Below, one piece after another: positions 34,524 through 44,389 of a stretch of 64,000 nucleotides of DNA (position 1 is the first letter of the stretch; every line of letters begins with the position of its first letter). Under the pieces are notes generated by a model. That model made no database searches, was not told the DNA's origin, and worked only from the letters and a program-made list of their open reading frames with translations. The position numbers and the translations under genes were made by a program. Source of the DNA: an uncultured Lachnospira sp. (GTDB lineage: Bacteria > Bacillota > Clostridia > Lachnospirales > Lachnospiraceae). The DNA is taken from assembly GCA_910585095.1 (NCBI GenBank), contig CAJUBU010000002.1, forward strand, positions 18,053-82,052, given 5' to 3'.

Positions 34524-34552
34524 AGTATACACAATATATTCCATAAAATCAA
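34524..34552 (-). promoter_or_regulatory. sigma-A promoter of the S10 operon
   Basis: On the minus strand TTGATT (34552-34547) and TATACT (34529-34524) are separated by exactly 17 bases. The start of transcription would be near 34517. Confidence 0.75.
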
Positions 34553-34594
34553 TAAAATTATTGTTTTTTTTTAGATACAAAAATTATAATCAAT

Positions 34595-36778
34595 TTATTC
34601 CAAATCATCCATCGCATACAATTTTTTTAATTTTTGTGCTAATTGTGGGTCTGACTTTTCAAGTTTCATAATATGTTCTTTTCTAAGTTCAACCATATGC
34701 TTATATGCCATTGGATTGCTTTTCTCAAATTGTTGTGCCAATTTCTTCCTATGATTATATAACACCTTAATTGCTTCTGGATTCATATTCATCAATTTTT
34801 TCTCAACAATAGCGCGTCTCTCCTCAATTCGTTCCTCCAATTTTGCATTGTCTTGTTTCTGTGAAATCTGCATTAAATACATCTCTAATCGGTCAAGAAT
34901 CTCATCTTCGTCAAACAGTCCAATTTTCCCCCAAGATGTATGTTCCTCCGCCTCGACAAGGGCTTCATTATCCGATAAATCACTATTGCGAACCTCTTTT
35001 GCAATCTCCATAGCCAGTTTTTCCATTTGATTTTGCGCATCTTCTCCAAATGCCCACTCAAATTCTGCCAACTGTTCACTTCCAACCAAGATTTTTTTAT
35101 CAGCACTTATACCATCTTTATCTTCTAATTCATAAGGAGTCTTTACATCAGCAGCTCTCAACGCCAATTCTATCGTTCTTCGGACATGCCCTTTTTCAAT
35201 TAATGTTCCTGCACCAAACTGTTTTAACTGGTCGTTGACACCGCCCACATGTTCTGTAAGATAAAATTTTATTTCTTTTTTAGCAAACTTATCTGCCATA
35301 ATAAGAAGTCTGTCTGCCGCCGTAATATCAATACTTGTCATGCCGCTTGCATCCACAATAATCTGTCTGGTATCCTGTTTTATTGCATCTTCTATTTCCT
35401 GTTGAAAGATTCCTATATTTGCAAAAAATAAAGTGCCGCTAAAACGATAGATAACCGTATTACAAATAGGATGTGCATTTCGATTTCTTTTTACACTATA
35501 AAAACCGCTTTGTCCTGGTATCACGCCCAGCATTTCTCTCGGCGGGACTGCCGCTTTGATAATAACCGATACAAAAGACAATATCACACCAATAACAACG
35601 CCATATATCGTGCCAAATATAAGAACGCCAAGAAATGCGCCAAAAAAAATTAAAAATTCCCTCTTATCTGCTTTCCACAGCTTTTTAGCCATACCTATCT
35701 CAAGAATCCCAATCAATGCTGAAAGCACAATTCCTGTAAGGACTGGCACTGGAAGATAAGCAATAAACCCTGTGCCAAACAACAGTATTCCTATCATAGA
35801 AATGCCAGCAACCAATGACATCATTTGACTTTTCACACCGAATTGTTCCGCGATAGCCGTTCTTGAAACACTCCCATTAAGAGGACAGCAGCCATTAAAT
35901 GATGCACATAAATTCGCGGCGGCATAAGCGACAATCTCTCGGTTGTTTTTTATTTTATAATCATTTTTAATAGCATAATTATTAGCAGTAAGCAGTGTAG
36001 ACGAAACGATAACCAGCGCAACCGTAAGGCTTCCCATAACAATCTCTTGCATATTGTCTGCTGTTATTACCGAAAAATCCATTAATCTAAAAGAAGGTAA
36101 CCCCGCTTGCACTTTTGGCAATAATTTCACACCATATTTATCCACATGAAAAACCAGCGTACTTAATGCTCCCACTACCAGCATTACTACTGACATTGGA
36201 AACTTTGGCGATAATTTTTTTGCCGTCAAAATAATAATAATTGTGCCAATTCCCATAATAAAGGATAATCCATTAAAATACTTGAGTTCTCCAACAATAT
36301 GAATAATAAGCTCAACAACTTCACCTGTTCCAGACGCTCCGCCAAACAGTTTTGCTGTCTGCATCAATATAATTGTGCTTGCAATTCCTGATATAAAGCC
36401 TCCAAGCACTGGTTTTAATATGTATCCTACCAATTTTCCAGCTTGTAAAAGCGCAAAAAACAACAGCCAGCAAGCAGTCACAAAAGTTATAACTGGCACA
36501 ATTTGCATAGCCTCGCTAGAGCCTGCTGCAATCCCAAGACTGGCAAGCGTGCCACCAACAAGTGCGGCTGGTGCTGCATCCACTCCAAAAACAAACTGCG
36601 GTGATGATGATAACAGTCCAAAAATAAGTACTGGAAAAAGAGAACCATACAGACCATATACAACAGGAAGTCCTGCTACTTGAGCATATCCCATAGAGAT
36701 AGGAATGGATATCAGCGCAACAATAATTCCTGAAATGATATCTTTTTTTAGAAATTCACGTTTATAGTTTTTAAACAT
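34595..36778 (-). CDS. SulP-family anion transporter with STAS and helical C-terminal extension
   Basis: 727 residues. Residues 1-410 form the SulP membrane domain (signature region IPISMGYAQVAGLPVVYGLY). About 430-545 is a STAS domain (IIVDASGMTSIDITAADRLL). About 180 further residues are highly charged and helical (LEERIEERRAIVEKKLMNMN, HRKKLAQQFEKSNPMAYKHM), which is unusual. Substrate could be sulfate, bicarbonate or another anion; the sequence does not decide. Start ATG with GGAGG 4 bases upstream. An extended -10 promoter lies 39 bases before it. Confidence 0.85.
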   Translation of the reverse strand: MFKNYKREFLKKDIISGIIVALISIPISMGYAQVAGLPVVYGLYGSLFPVLIFGLLSSSPQFVFGVDAAPAALVGGTLASLGIAAGSSEAMQIVPVITFVTACWLLFFALLQAGKLVGYILKPVLGGFISGIASTIILMQTAKLFGGASGTGEVVELIIHIVGELKYFNGLSFIMGIGTIIIILTAKKLSPKFPMSVVMLVVGALSTLVFHVDKYGVKLLPKVQAGLPSFRLMDFSVITADNMQEIVMGSLTVALVIVSSTLLTANNYAIKNDYKIKNNREIVAYAAANLCASFNGCCPLNGSVSRTAIAEQFGVKSQMMSLVAGISMIGILLFGTGFIAYLPVPVLTGIVLSALIGILEIGMAKKLWKADKREFLIFFGAFLGVLIFGTIYGVVIGVILSFVSVIIKAAVPPREMLGVIPGQSGFYSVKRNRNAHPICNTVIYRFSGTLFFANIGIFQQEIEDAIKQDTRQIIVDASGMTSIDITAADRLLIMADKFAKKEIKFYLTEHVGGVNDQLKQFGAGTLIEKGHVRRTIELALRAADVKTPYELEDKDGISADKKILVGSEQLAEFEWAFGEDAQNQMEKLAMEIAKEVRNSDLSDNEALVEAEEHTSWGKIGLFDEDEILDRLEMYLMQISQKQDNAKLEERIEERRAIVEKKLMNMNPEAIKVLYNHRKKLAQQFEKSNPMAYKHMVELRKEHIMKLEKSDPQLAQKLKKLYAMDDLE

Positions 36779-36816
36779 TGTTCCTCCACAACATTGCCAA
36801 AAAATTCATTTCAGTT

Positions 36817-36825
36817 ATTATACCA
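36817..36825 (-). promoter_or_regulatory. extended -10 promoter of the SulP gene
   Basis: On the minus strand TGG followed by TATAAT (36822-36817) gives an extended -10 element with a 32-base 5' leader; the -35 region (TTCCAC, 17 bases upstream) is poor. Confidence 0.5.
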
Positions 36826-36937
36826 TAAGTTTATATATGGTGGAAAGACAGAAGTTTGCAAGACAAACTTTTATACCATAGCTTTGCTGTGGCTATTATG
36901 TCATAAATCTGCATATAGTGAAAAGTCGGAAGTTTAC

Positions 36938-37582
36938 TTAAAATTTCACCTTTGTCAACTCTCCTAAATCCATCTCACACACCGTATCACAAAGCATCTC
37001 AATATCCTCTGCACTATGATTTGCCATAATAATTGTTTTACCCTCACAGACAAGCTTTTTAAATAATTCTCTCATCTCCTCAACACCATGCTTATCCAGC
37101 CCATTCATAGGCTCGTCTAAAAGTAATATTTCTGGATTTTCCATAATTGCCTGTGCCAAACCTAATCGTTGTTTCATTCCCAAAGAATATTTCCCAACAT
37201 GTTTTTTTGAGTTTGGGTCAAGTCCTACCAATTCTATTGAATCCTTTATTGCCTGCCTATCAATTTTTTTATTAATACTGGCAAGAAACTTCAGATTGTT
37301 ATAACCGCTATAATTATATAAAAATCCGGGTGTCTCTATTATTGCTCCAAGATTATCAGGCACATCAACATCTTTTCCTATAACTTTCCCATTTACTGTA
37401 ATAGTTCCACTTGTAACAGGTACAAAGCCGCATATACATTTCATCAGCATTGTTTTGCCAGAACCATTGCGCCCTATCAGTCCATGTATCTTCCCTTTTT
37501 CAAAAGATACGCTAACATCTTTTAAAACGGTTGCATTGCCAAAACTTTTCGTCACCTGATTGACTTCAATAACATTTTCCAT
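36938..37582 (-). CDS. ABC transporter ATP-binding protein
   Basis: 214 residues from ATG 37582 (GAGGG upstream). Walker A GRNGSGKT, signature YSLGMKQRLGLAQAIMENPE, Walker B EILLLDEPMNGLD and the switch histidine in IIMANHSAEDI are intact. It resembles the drug/peptide (bacitracin- or lantibiotic-type) ABC-2 ATPases, although the C-terminal region is short. The two permease genes and the lipoprotein gene directly upstream are all broken, so the transporter is probably non-functional unless it uses another permease. Confidence 0.85.
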   Translation of the reverse strand: MENVIEVNQVTKSFGNATVLKDVSVSFEKGKIHGLIGRNGSGKTMLMKCICGFVPVTSGTITVNGKVIGKDVDVPDNLGAIIETPGFLYNYSGYNNLKFLASINKKIDRQAIKDSIELVGLDPNSKKHVGKYSLGMKQRLGLAQAIMENPEILLLDEPMNGLDKHGVEEMRELFKKLVCEGKTIIMANHSAEDIEMLCDTVCEMDLGELTKVKF

Positions 37583-37668
37583 ATAAACCCTCATTTCTGT
37601 ATTACTTTTTACTCAAGAACCTTTAAAATCTTTTAATAACTTTGTCTCAAACAATGAGCAAGCACAAA

Positions 37669-38209
37669 TTATTGTACTATTGAAATTTCCACATTTTGCC
37701 CTTTTCCCACAACAACTGCTATAACGCTTAATACAATAATAGATATAGTATAAAATCCAAGCACAAAATCAATTGTTGGATATTGTGTTACGCCGCCTAT
37801 ATCAATATTATTAAGTGAATTCCAGCTTATTGCTGAAAACCATATCACTACTTTACTTCCATCAAATACAGCTACATCAGCAACCACTGTAAGAATCACC
37901 AATCCTGCAACCACAACTGCACCTGCAATCTTTGTTCTTGTTACCACATTAACAACATATATCACAAGACTAATAAATACAAAACTAAGCCATGTAACCA
38001 GCATAGAAAAAAACATTGCTTGTACAGGAGTAAAACATAAAATAATCTCTTTTTGTATACTCATCGTTGTATAAGTCATTCCTCCTAATGTGGCAGTATC
38101 TGTTCCTATTGCTCTTAATAAATAATAAAGAAGCAAAAAATATCATCCATATTCGGCTATTCGATGTCCATTTTCTTATGTTTTGAATACATATTCTAAA
38201 CGATTTCAT
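37669..38209 (-). pseudogene. ABC-2 type permease, frameshifted
   Basis: The intact N-terminus starts at ATG 38209 (MKSFRICIQNIRKWTSNSRI, then WMIFF). It runs into a T6 tract near 38130-38135, after which homology continues in another frame (LLLYYLLRAIGTDT) for about 155 residues with four membrane helices to the stop at 37669. Removing one T would restore a single gene of about 180 codons. The start overlaps the preceding permease by 14 bases. Confidence 0.72.
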
Positions 38210-38987
38210 TCTTTATCCTCCTTCCTGCTATTTTACAAAATATACTTGCTATAATTACTGCATAAAATAATATCACGCCTAGAGAAAAGATAATATTTCC
38301 CGCTGAACCTGCTTCCAACACTTTTCTTCCATTCTCTATCATACCTATATTAAAATTTCCAGGAAGAATATCCATTATATTCTTAAAACATATATACATA
38401 ACAACTGGCGACATAACCGCCACAAAACGATTTAGAAGAACAGCAGAAACCATAAGCCCCATAAGGCTTTGAAGCGCCATTACGACTGATTACAGCATGA
38501 TACGCACCATAATAAAAAGCACTGGTGATAGCTACAAAATATCATAATATAATTGTCCTGAAAATACATTATGTTCTTATTTTGGATTAAGTCATAAAAG
38601 TTCTGCAAATTCATATATCATTATACCTATAAATGTAATAAAAAAAGAAGTAAAATATGATACTAAAACCTTTGCATGAAGGTATGTATTTTTTCCGCTT
38701 CTTGACACTACTGGAATTGTATAATGCCCCAGCCAGTCATCACAAAAACAGCATATTGTTGGAAATGCTGCTACAATTGCCATCAAATAGCTGATATTGC
38801 TAATCCCTGTTATCTGTTCTATTGCCCAAAAAGCGCCACGCATACTAGAATCCCATTTTATAAAAAAACAAATCAATGTTATCCCTGCTATACATACATA
38901 TATTCGCCAATTAACAAATATTCTTAACACTTCCTAACACAATGCCCCTTTTAAATTGTTCATATAGTTCATTAATCGTCGATTCAT
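38196..38987 (-). pseudogene. ABC-2 type permease with five in-frame stops
   Basis: A 263-codon frame from ATG 38987 (AGGAGG upstream) to 38196 encodes a plausible permease (IFVNWRIYVCIAGITLICFF, ALQSLMGLMVSAVLLNRFVA, IIFSLGVILFYAVIIASIF). It is interrupted in the same frame by a TAG at codon 18 and by TGA, TAA, TAG and TAA between 38594 and 38480. The sequence between the stops still reads as permease in frame, so the gene decayed by point mutations. Confidence 0.75.
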
Positions 38988-39599
38988 TTAAGACCTCCTG
39001 CATATGTTTTCCCAGATTGAGCATCTACATATACCATCCTTATTGTCAACATCTACTATTCCTTTTATTATTACTTTTGAACTTTCTTGACGAAATTTCT
39101 CAGCATTAATTTTATCCAATGCAATGATTGTCTGCCCTATTTCACTTATTTTTATATTCATTACTTGACATAATGAATTAACTTTTTGAAGCGCCTCTGC
39201 TTTACTGTAACTTTCAAGTTCATCTAACGGATAAAGTTCTTTATAATCTGGTCTTATAAGATTATCTGTTTCTCCTGAAACATACAGTTCAAAATGTCTG
39301 TTTTGTTGTTCTTGTGTAATAAATAATACACTTCCATCACTTATTCTTTTTGCATCTTCTTCTGTAAATTCTCTTTCTTTTACTGTATAAGCATTCCATG
39401 TAACACCACTTGGCACAGATACTTTTGCATCGACCGCTATTGAATCATTAAGTAAACCTGTAACATTTTCTGTCTCAGAATCAACTCGTACCTCTGCTTT
39501 TCCTTCCACATTATCAATTCTTCCTTTTGGATAAAGACTGCATGATGATAATACTATCATGCTAACATATAAAAGATATATACTAAATTTTTTATATAT
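38984..39599 (-). pseudogene. lipoprotein gene with lost start codon and C-terminal frameshift
   Basis: The frame reads as a lipoprotein signal peptide (YKKFSIYLLYVSMIVLSSC) followed by about 160 soluble residues (VSVPSGVTWNAYTVKEREFT, EEDAKRISDGSVLF), possibly related to the DUF6034 group. The expected ATG at 39599 is ATA, with GAGG 9 bases upstream. ATG 39560 would remove the charged part of the signal. Near 39020-39035 a one-base shift separates it from its natural end (VDAQSGKTYAGGLK then TGA at 38984, overlapping the permease ATG as ATGA). Confidence 0.65.
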
Positions 39600-39840
39600 T
39601 TATAGAACCTCATATAATTTGCTTGCCCCTCTCCCTTTATATTTTTCTAATTTCAATATCCACATATATCATCATTAAATATTTTAATTAATATACATAA
39701 AATTTATCTCTTTGATTTATTTTCTTTATTATTTATATCATTTAAAAATCCCTTTGACAATCCCCTTATCTTACATTTACAATCATACTATCTTTAAAAA
39801 CACTATTATAATTGTGAATTTTTCACAGAAATGAGGAATT

Positions 39841-40728
39841 ATGTTTATTGCACAAAATTGGATTGATTATGAAGTGATAGATACATCGAACAGCGAAAAA
39901 CTGGAACGCTGGGGCGATTTTTTTCTAGTGCGTCCAGACCCACAAGTAATATGGAATACCCCTAAAAAAGATAAGCGTTGGAATCATATTAATGGACATT
40001 ATCATAGAAGCGCCAAAGGCGGCGGAGAATGGGAATTTTTTAATTTGCCAAAACAGTGGCATATTCAATATCAAAGTCCTTCATTAATACAGCCTCTTAC
40101 CTTTCATTTAAAGCCTTTTAGTTTTAAACATACAGGACTGTTTCCTGAACAGGCGGCAAACTGGGACTGGTTTTGTAAACTTATATCAGAATCTATAAAA
40201 AATGGAAAAAACGTCAAGGTTCTTAATCTCTTTGCATATACAGGCGGCGCTACATTGGCATGCGCAGCAGCAGGCGCTCATGTTACACATGTTGACGCCT
40301 CAAAGGGAATGGTAAACTGGGCAAAAGAAAATGCTGTTGCCTCAAATCTTTCAGACAAACCAATCCGATGGATTGTTGATGATTGCGTTAAATTTGTAGA
40401 AAGAGAAATTCGTCGTGGCAATCACTATGACGCTATTATTATGGACCCACCTTCCTATGGCAGAGGTCCTAAGGGAGAGATATGGAAAATTGAAGAGGCT
40501 ATTTATGAGCTGATTCAAAAATGTGCAAAACTTTTATGTGAAGAACCGCTGTTTTTTCTAATTAACTCCTACACCACAGGACTACAGCCTGCTGTGTTAA
40601 GTTATATGCTAAACATTGCATTAAAATCATTTAAAGGACATGTTGATTCTCAGGAAGTATGTCTGCCTGTTTCTTCTAACAATCTGCTTCTTCCTTGCGG
40701 AGCTTCTGCAAGATTTAGCAAAATATAA
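39841..40728 (+). CDS. SAM-dependent methyltransferase, RlmI/RlmK-like
   Basis: 295 residues. The SAM-binding motif VLNLFAYTGGATLACAAAGA, the acidic VDASKGMVNWAKENA and the catalytic-loop DPPSYGRGPKGE match class I 23S rRNA cytosine/guanine methyltransferases of the RlmI/K type. It lacks an N-terminal PUA domain. The likely role is rRNA methylation. GAGG precedes the ATG. A perfect TTGACA at 39754 has no -10 at proper distance, and a TATAAT lies at 39807; I could not define the promoter. The preceding 240 bases hold nothing else. Confidence 0.8.
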   Translation: MFIAQNWIDYEVIDTSNSEKLERWGDFFLVRPDPQVIWNTPKKDKRWNHINGHYHRSAKGGGEWEFFNLPKQWHIQYQSPSLIQPLTFHLKPFSFKHTGLFPEQAANWDWFCKLISESIKNGKNVKVLNLFAYTGGATLACAAAGAHVTHVDASKGMVNWAKENAVASNLSDKPIRWIVDDCVKFVEREIRRGNHYDAIIMDPPSYGRGPKGEIWKIEEAIYELIQKCAKLLCEEPLFFLINSYTTGLQPAVLSYMLNIALKSFKGHVDSQEVCLPVSSNNLLLPCGASARFSKI

Positions 40729-40757
40729 TATATTCTTTTAATATCAAATCTTTATAA

Positions 40758-40862
40758 ATAAGGAGCTGTCAAATAAAAAACTAAACTTACAAGATATTGT
40801 TTACCATTACATTCTACTTTTCAGTACCTTGCATCCGTTTTTCAAAACAGACAACTCCTTAT
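40758..40862. repeat. dispersed repeat family B, copy 1 (MITE-like)
   Basis: 105 bases bounded by ATAAGGAGCTGTC (40758-40770) and GACAACTCCTTAT (40850-40862), an imperfect terminal inverted repeat. The left interior (AAAAAACTAAACTTACAA, then ATATTGTTTA) matches the interior of copy 2 at 49383-49455. It fills the gap between two convergent genes. Confidence 0.55.
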
Positions 40863-40872
40863 ATCTTTCCCA

Positions 40873-42015
40873 CTAACTTTTTTTATTTTTCATTAAATTA
40901 GCCTCAATTTTTATTTTCTTTCTTTTATCTTTGTAAATCAGTGCTTTTATTCCTCTATGAATCCAACAGAATGGCAAAACAATTGGGAATTTATATAAAA
41001 TCACATAACCTTTTTTCATAGTCTTTAAATTAGGAAAAATTCTTTTTATTACATAAGTCAATTTATTATTGGAATTTTTCAATTTATTTTGCATAACAGC
41101 TTTATGACTACGCTCTAATGTACCATATGTGCCGCTTGTAAGAACATATGTTGTCACTTGTTCAACTTCATCATCTATTATTCCATCGTAAAACCATGCA
41201 TCTACTACCTTTTCAAAAGTGACAGCAAGGTCCCTAATTTTCATTTTTTCCAACTCGCCATATATATATTTCCAATCCAATAAATCATTATAATGTTTTT
41301 TATATATATAAATATCCATAAATGAACGAATACCTGTACCGCCTAATTTATAATGCTTTACCATATGTGCAATATGATATATATAAAAGTCTTCCTTTGA
41401 CATACTATAAAGATATATATTATTTTTATCTGATATTAATCGTTTCCATTGTTTTTCATAATATTTTATAATTTCTTTTTGTAAGCTATCCAATGGTACA
41501 AGATAATGATGCATTTCAATACTCATAACAGGCTTCTTTTGATATACATCATGTCCTTCTTCATCAATATGGTCTAACACATACCCCATCTCTTTAAAAA
41601 CTTTTCTCACTGCATCTGCCTTATTGCTGTCCATCAAAATATCCAAATCTGCCATCGTTCTCATATCTTGACTTGGATATAATTCTTTTATAATGCAGCC
41701 TTTTAACGGACATATATCAATTTCTGCTTGTGTAAGCTTTTCTATAATTACATCTCTTTCATAAAGCTGAGTTATTCCTTTAAAAATTGCCCTATCTCTT
41801 GATTCTTTCCATCTTTTATAGAGTTCTTCATCTGGCTTTTTTTCCAGCTTTTCTACACTGTAAAATACAAGATTTTCAACGGAATGATATTTTGCTAATT
41901 TATAGATATCCTGCCATGTAACATTTTCTGGCAATTCTTCTGGACTTGTATTATCAAGCGCACAACCTATAAGATGAATAAGATAACTACTGTTTGTATG
42001 AATAATCTGTCTCAT
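40873..42015 (-). CDS. Nucleotidyltransferase-fold protein (NTP_transf_5 type, PadeN-like)
   Basis: 380 residues. The pattern CPLKGCIIKELYPSQDMRTM followed by ADLDILMDSNKA (Lys-Gly ... Arg-x-x-x-Asp-x-Asp) is that of the PF14907 nucleotidyltransferase-like family. Members occur in lasso-peptide and related RiPP clusters, where they may modify the peptide or a phosphate on it. The gene overlaps the ABC exporter by 29 bases and is the last of a five-gene operon. Substrate unknown. Confidence 0.8.
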   Translation of the reverse strand: MRQIIHTNSSYLIHLIGCALDNTSPEELPENVTWQDIYKLAKYHSVENLVFYSVEKLEKKPDEELYKRWKESRDRAIFKGITQLYERDVIIEKLTQAEIDICPLKGCIIKELYPSQDMRTMADLDILMDSNKADAVRKVFKEMGYVLDHIDEEGHDVYQKKPVMSIEMHHYLVPLDSLQKEIIKYYEKQWKRLISDKNNIYLYSMSKEDFYIYHIAHMVKHYKLGGTGIRSFMDIYIYKKHYNDLLDWKYIYGELEKMKIRDLAVTFEKVVDAWFYDGIIDDEVEQVTTYVLTSGTYGTLERSHKAVMQNKLKNSNNKLTYVIKRIFPNLKTMKKGYVILYKFPIVLPFCWIHRGIKALIYKDKRKKIKIEANLMKNKKS

Positions 42016-43666
42016 ATATTTGACCTTCCTTGACTACTATTTTCTGGCTGCATATACTTAAAGCTGCTTTTCTATGCGTTATTAAAATACAAGCTCTCCC
42101 TAACTTTTCAATATTGATAAGCAACTGTTTTTCTGTCCATTCATCAAGCGCACTGGTAGCTTCATCAAGCAGCAATACTGGCGACTTTTTAAGAACTGCT
42201 CTTGCTATGGCAATACGTTGTGCTTGTCCTTCCGATAACCCCATACCATCTTGACCAATATAGGTATTTAAACCATCGCCAAATGTTTTGACAAACTCAT
42301 CAGCACACGCCGTCTCAAGAGCCTTCCACATATCATTTTCACTTGTATCTGCATTTAATAAAGTTAAATTTTCACGTATTGTTCCAGAAAATAAACAATT
42401 TCCCTGTGGTACATATGAAAATAATCCTCTAATGCTTCTAATCTCTATTTGAGTATTTTTATTTTGAAGATATATTTTTCCATTTTGTGGTTCAAATAAA
42501 CCCATTAACAAATACATTAGCGTACTTTTTCCGCCTCCTGAAAGCCCCATAATGGCTGTTGTTTCTCCAAGTTTAATAGAAGCGCAAGCCTGTGTTAATA
42601 TAGCTTCCCTGTCATATGTAAATGTTACATTGTCAATCATAATAATAGAATCTTTATCACATATATCTGCTGCCGCATACTGCCTTGTCGAACTATCTGC
42701 CTTTAATTGTTGTAACTCTATCAGCCTTTCAGCGCTAGCCATCATATTGTACCATTGAGGCATTATTCCTGACAAGTTGGACAATGGCACCTGAACTTGA
42801 CTCACCAATTGAAGCATTGCTGTCAATGTTCCATATGTAAGAGTATGATTATATATCCCAAATGTTCCCCATGCCAAAGCAAAGAGATAACTCATCTGAA
42901 ATATTAAATTAAATCCTGCATTTGCAATAATCGAGATTGTTCTTTTTTTCATTTCTGCTTTAAATAACTTACTATGTTGATGAACAATTTTATCTTTAAT
43001 CACAGTATCTGCTTCAAATACTTTTAAGACTTTAATATTTTCAAGAATTTCTTGAAATAGAGAATGTGTTTTATCCTCCTGCGCCATCACGGCTTTACTT
43101 AAGCCTTTCAACCGTCCTCTAAGTACTTTTACCAATAAAAATAAAACAATTCCACTTCCAAGCAAAATGCCTGCAAATAACCCATCTAGTGCCAAAAGTA
43201 CTCCTGAAGCCATAAATAATCTTGTTATAGCATTGGATACACTAGGAATAATTCCCACAATAGCAGTTGCAACAATTTGAACATCACTAAATACTCGATT
43301 TACCAATTCTCCGCTATGAAATTCAGACAGATTGGAATATTCTTTCTGTAAAATACCCGTTACCAACTTTTCCCGCAAATTAATTGAAAGTTTGGACTTG
43401 GTATATTCTCTTATTGAATTACATTCAAGACGAATAATTAGCTGCCCTAGTACAACAAAGCCAAGTCCTGTAAGGTTTTTAACAAGAATTGTCAAATTGC
43501 CAGAAACAGCGCCATCAATAACATTTTTACACAATAGGGCAAATAAAATTCCAAGCACAGAAAAAAGGATATTACTACCAATCAGACAGCATATCCTAAT
43601 TCTTTGACCTTTTGTATTATCATATATCCAATGAAGTGTACTGTTATCTTTTTGTTTTCTTTTCAC
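41987..43666 (-). CDS. ABC exporter, fused permease-ATPase
   Basis: 559 residues from GTG 43666 (GGAGG 7 bases upstream; a TTG lies 3 bases earlier). The N-terminal six-helix type I exporter domain has no C39 peptidase domain. The ATPase has Walker A GLSGGGKS, signature LSEGQAQRIAIARAVLKKSP and Walker B VLLLDEATSALDE. By context it would export the product of this cluster. It overlaps the peptidase gene by 23 bases. Confidence 0.88.
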   Translation of the reverse strand: MKRKQKDNSTLHWIYDNTKGQRIRICCLIGSNILFSVLGILFALLCKNVIDGAVSGNLTILVKNLTGLGFVVLGQLIIRLECNSIREYTKSKLSINLREKLVTGILQKEYSNLSEFHSGELVNRVFSDVQIVATAIVGIIPSVSNAITRLFMASGVLLALDGLFAGILLGSGIVLFLLVKVLRGRLKGLSKAVMAQEDKTHSLFQEILENIKVLKVFEADTVIKDKIVHQHSKLFKAEMKKRTISIIANAGFNLIFQMSYLFALAWGTFGIYNHTLTYGTLTAMLQLVSQVQVPLSNLSGIMPQWYNMMASAERLIELQQLKADSSTRQYAAADICDKDSIIMIDNVTFTYDREAILTQACASIKLGETTAIMGLSGGGKSTLMYLLMGLFEPQNGKIYLQNKNTQIEIRSIRGLFSYVPQGNCLFSGTIRENLTLLNADTSENDMWKALETACADEFVKTFGDGLNTYIGQDGMGLSEGQAQRIAIARAVLKKSPVLLLDEATSALDEWTEKQLLINIEKLGRACILITHRKAALSICSQKIVVKEGQIYETDYSYKQ

Positions 43667-44093
43667 CAAAAATCCTCCCCAAGAAATGTATACATCTTCG
43701 TATTATAAATGGACGCCATAAAAATTCATATATCTTATGAATATTTTGCGGAACTTCTTTATCATTACGATATATCTTACTAACAACAGCAATAATCATA
43801 TCTTGTGTAATTCCTTCTTCTCGATAAGTCTGATTATCACCGCACAATATATAATGTTCTTTTTTAACTCCTACAATCCGATGTAAGACATATTGACCAT
43901 TTTTTCGCTGATAAAAAATAATCTGCCCTCTGCGAAGCGGAAATGTTGGCTTTATCAATACTACCGAATCCTTACCTTGTCTTAAAATTGGCAGCATGCT
44001 AACACCTTTTGGATACATTCTAAACTCTCCACCAGATTCTATCACTTCTTTTATCAAATTGTCATACTCTTTTAGTTTAAATTCTTTATTCAA
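43644..44093 (-). CDS. S24/S26-type peptidase
   Basis: 149 residues. GVSMLPILRQGKDSVVLIKP contains the Ser-Met-x-Pro nucleophile motif and YVLHRIVGVKKEHYILCGDN the second catalytic region, with His in place of the bacterial Lys (Ser/His type, as in SipW-like enzymes). No clear membrane helix is seen at the N-terminus. Start TTG 44093 with GGAGG 9 bases upstream; overlaps the PqqD-like gene by 8 bases. It may cleave a leader peptide. Confidence 0.78.
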   Translation of the reverse strand: MNKEFKLKEYDNLIKEVIESGGEFRMYPKGVSMLPILRQGKDSVVLIKPTFPLRRGQIIFYQRKNGQYVLHRIVGVKKEHYILCGDNQTYREEGITQDMIIAVVSKIYRNDKEVPQNIHKIYEFLWRPFIIRRCIHFLGRIFGEKKTKR

Positions 44094-44349
44094 GAATTTC
44101 AGCCTCCTCTAGCTTTTGTATAAAATGTTCTACATCCTCTGATGCTTTTTTTTCATCAATTTCATAATTTTCTAATAATGCATGGACAATATCTTGTTTA
44201 CTGCTGCCGCATTCTAACATATCCCATATAAATTTAGCGCTTTGATTAAGTCGAATAATTCCATTAAAGTTTTTGCTTTGTTCCCCTACTGCTGCTACCA
44301 CATAATCATTATTTATCTGCCTTACAATAAATCCTTTTTTTATTTTCAT
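44086..44349 (-). CDS. PqqD-like RiPP recognition element protein
   Basis: 87 residues from ATG 44349 (GAGGG 5 bases upstream); the frame is open to 44397. The sequence MKIKKGFIVRQINNDYVVAA ... IIRLNQSAKFIWDMLECGSS with helical end is the PqqD winged-helix pattern that binds leader peptides in RiPP pathways (lasso B1 proteins are of this type). It lies directly after the kinase-like gene. Confidence 0.82.
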   Translation of the reverse strand: MKIKKGFIVRQINNDYVVAAVGEQSKNFNGIIRLNQSAKFIWDMLECGSSKQDIVHALLENYEIDEKKASEDVEHFIQKLEEAEILE

Positions 44350-44389
44350 CTTTGCCCTCATTTCTGCGCATTGTACGCTTATATTTTTA

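Noticed and set aside
39754..39812. Perfect TTGACA before the RlmI-like gene
   Set aside because: No -10 at 16-18 bases; the TATAAT at 39807 is too far away to pair with it.
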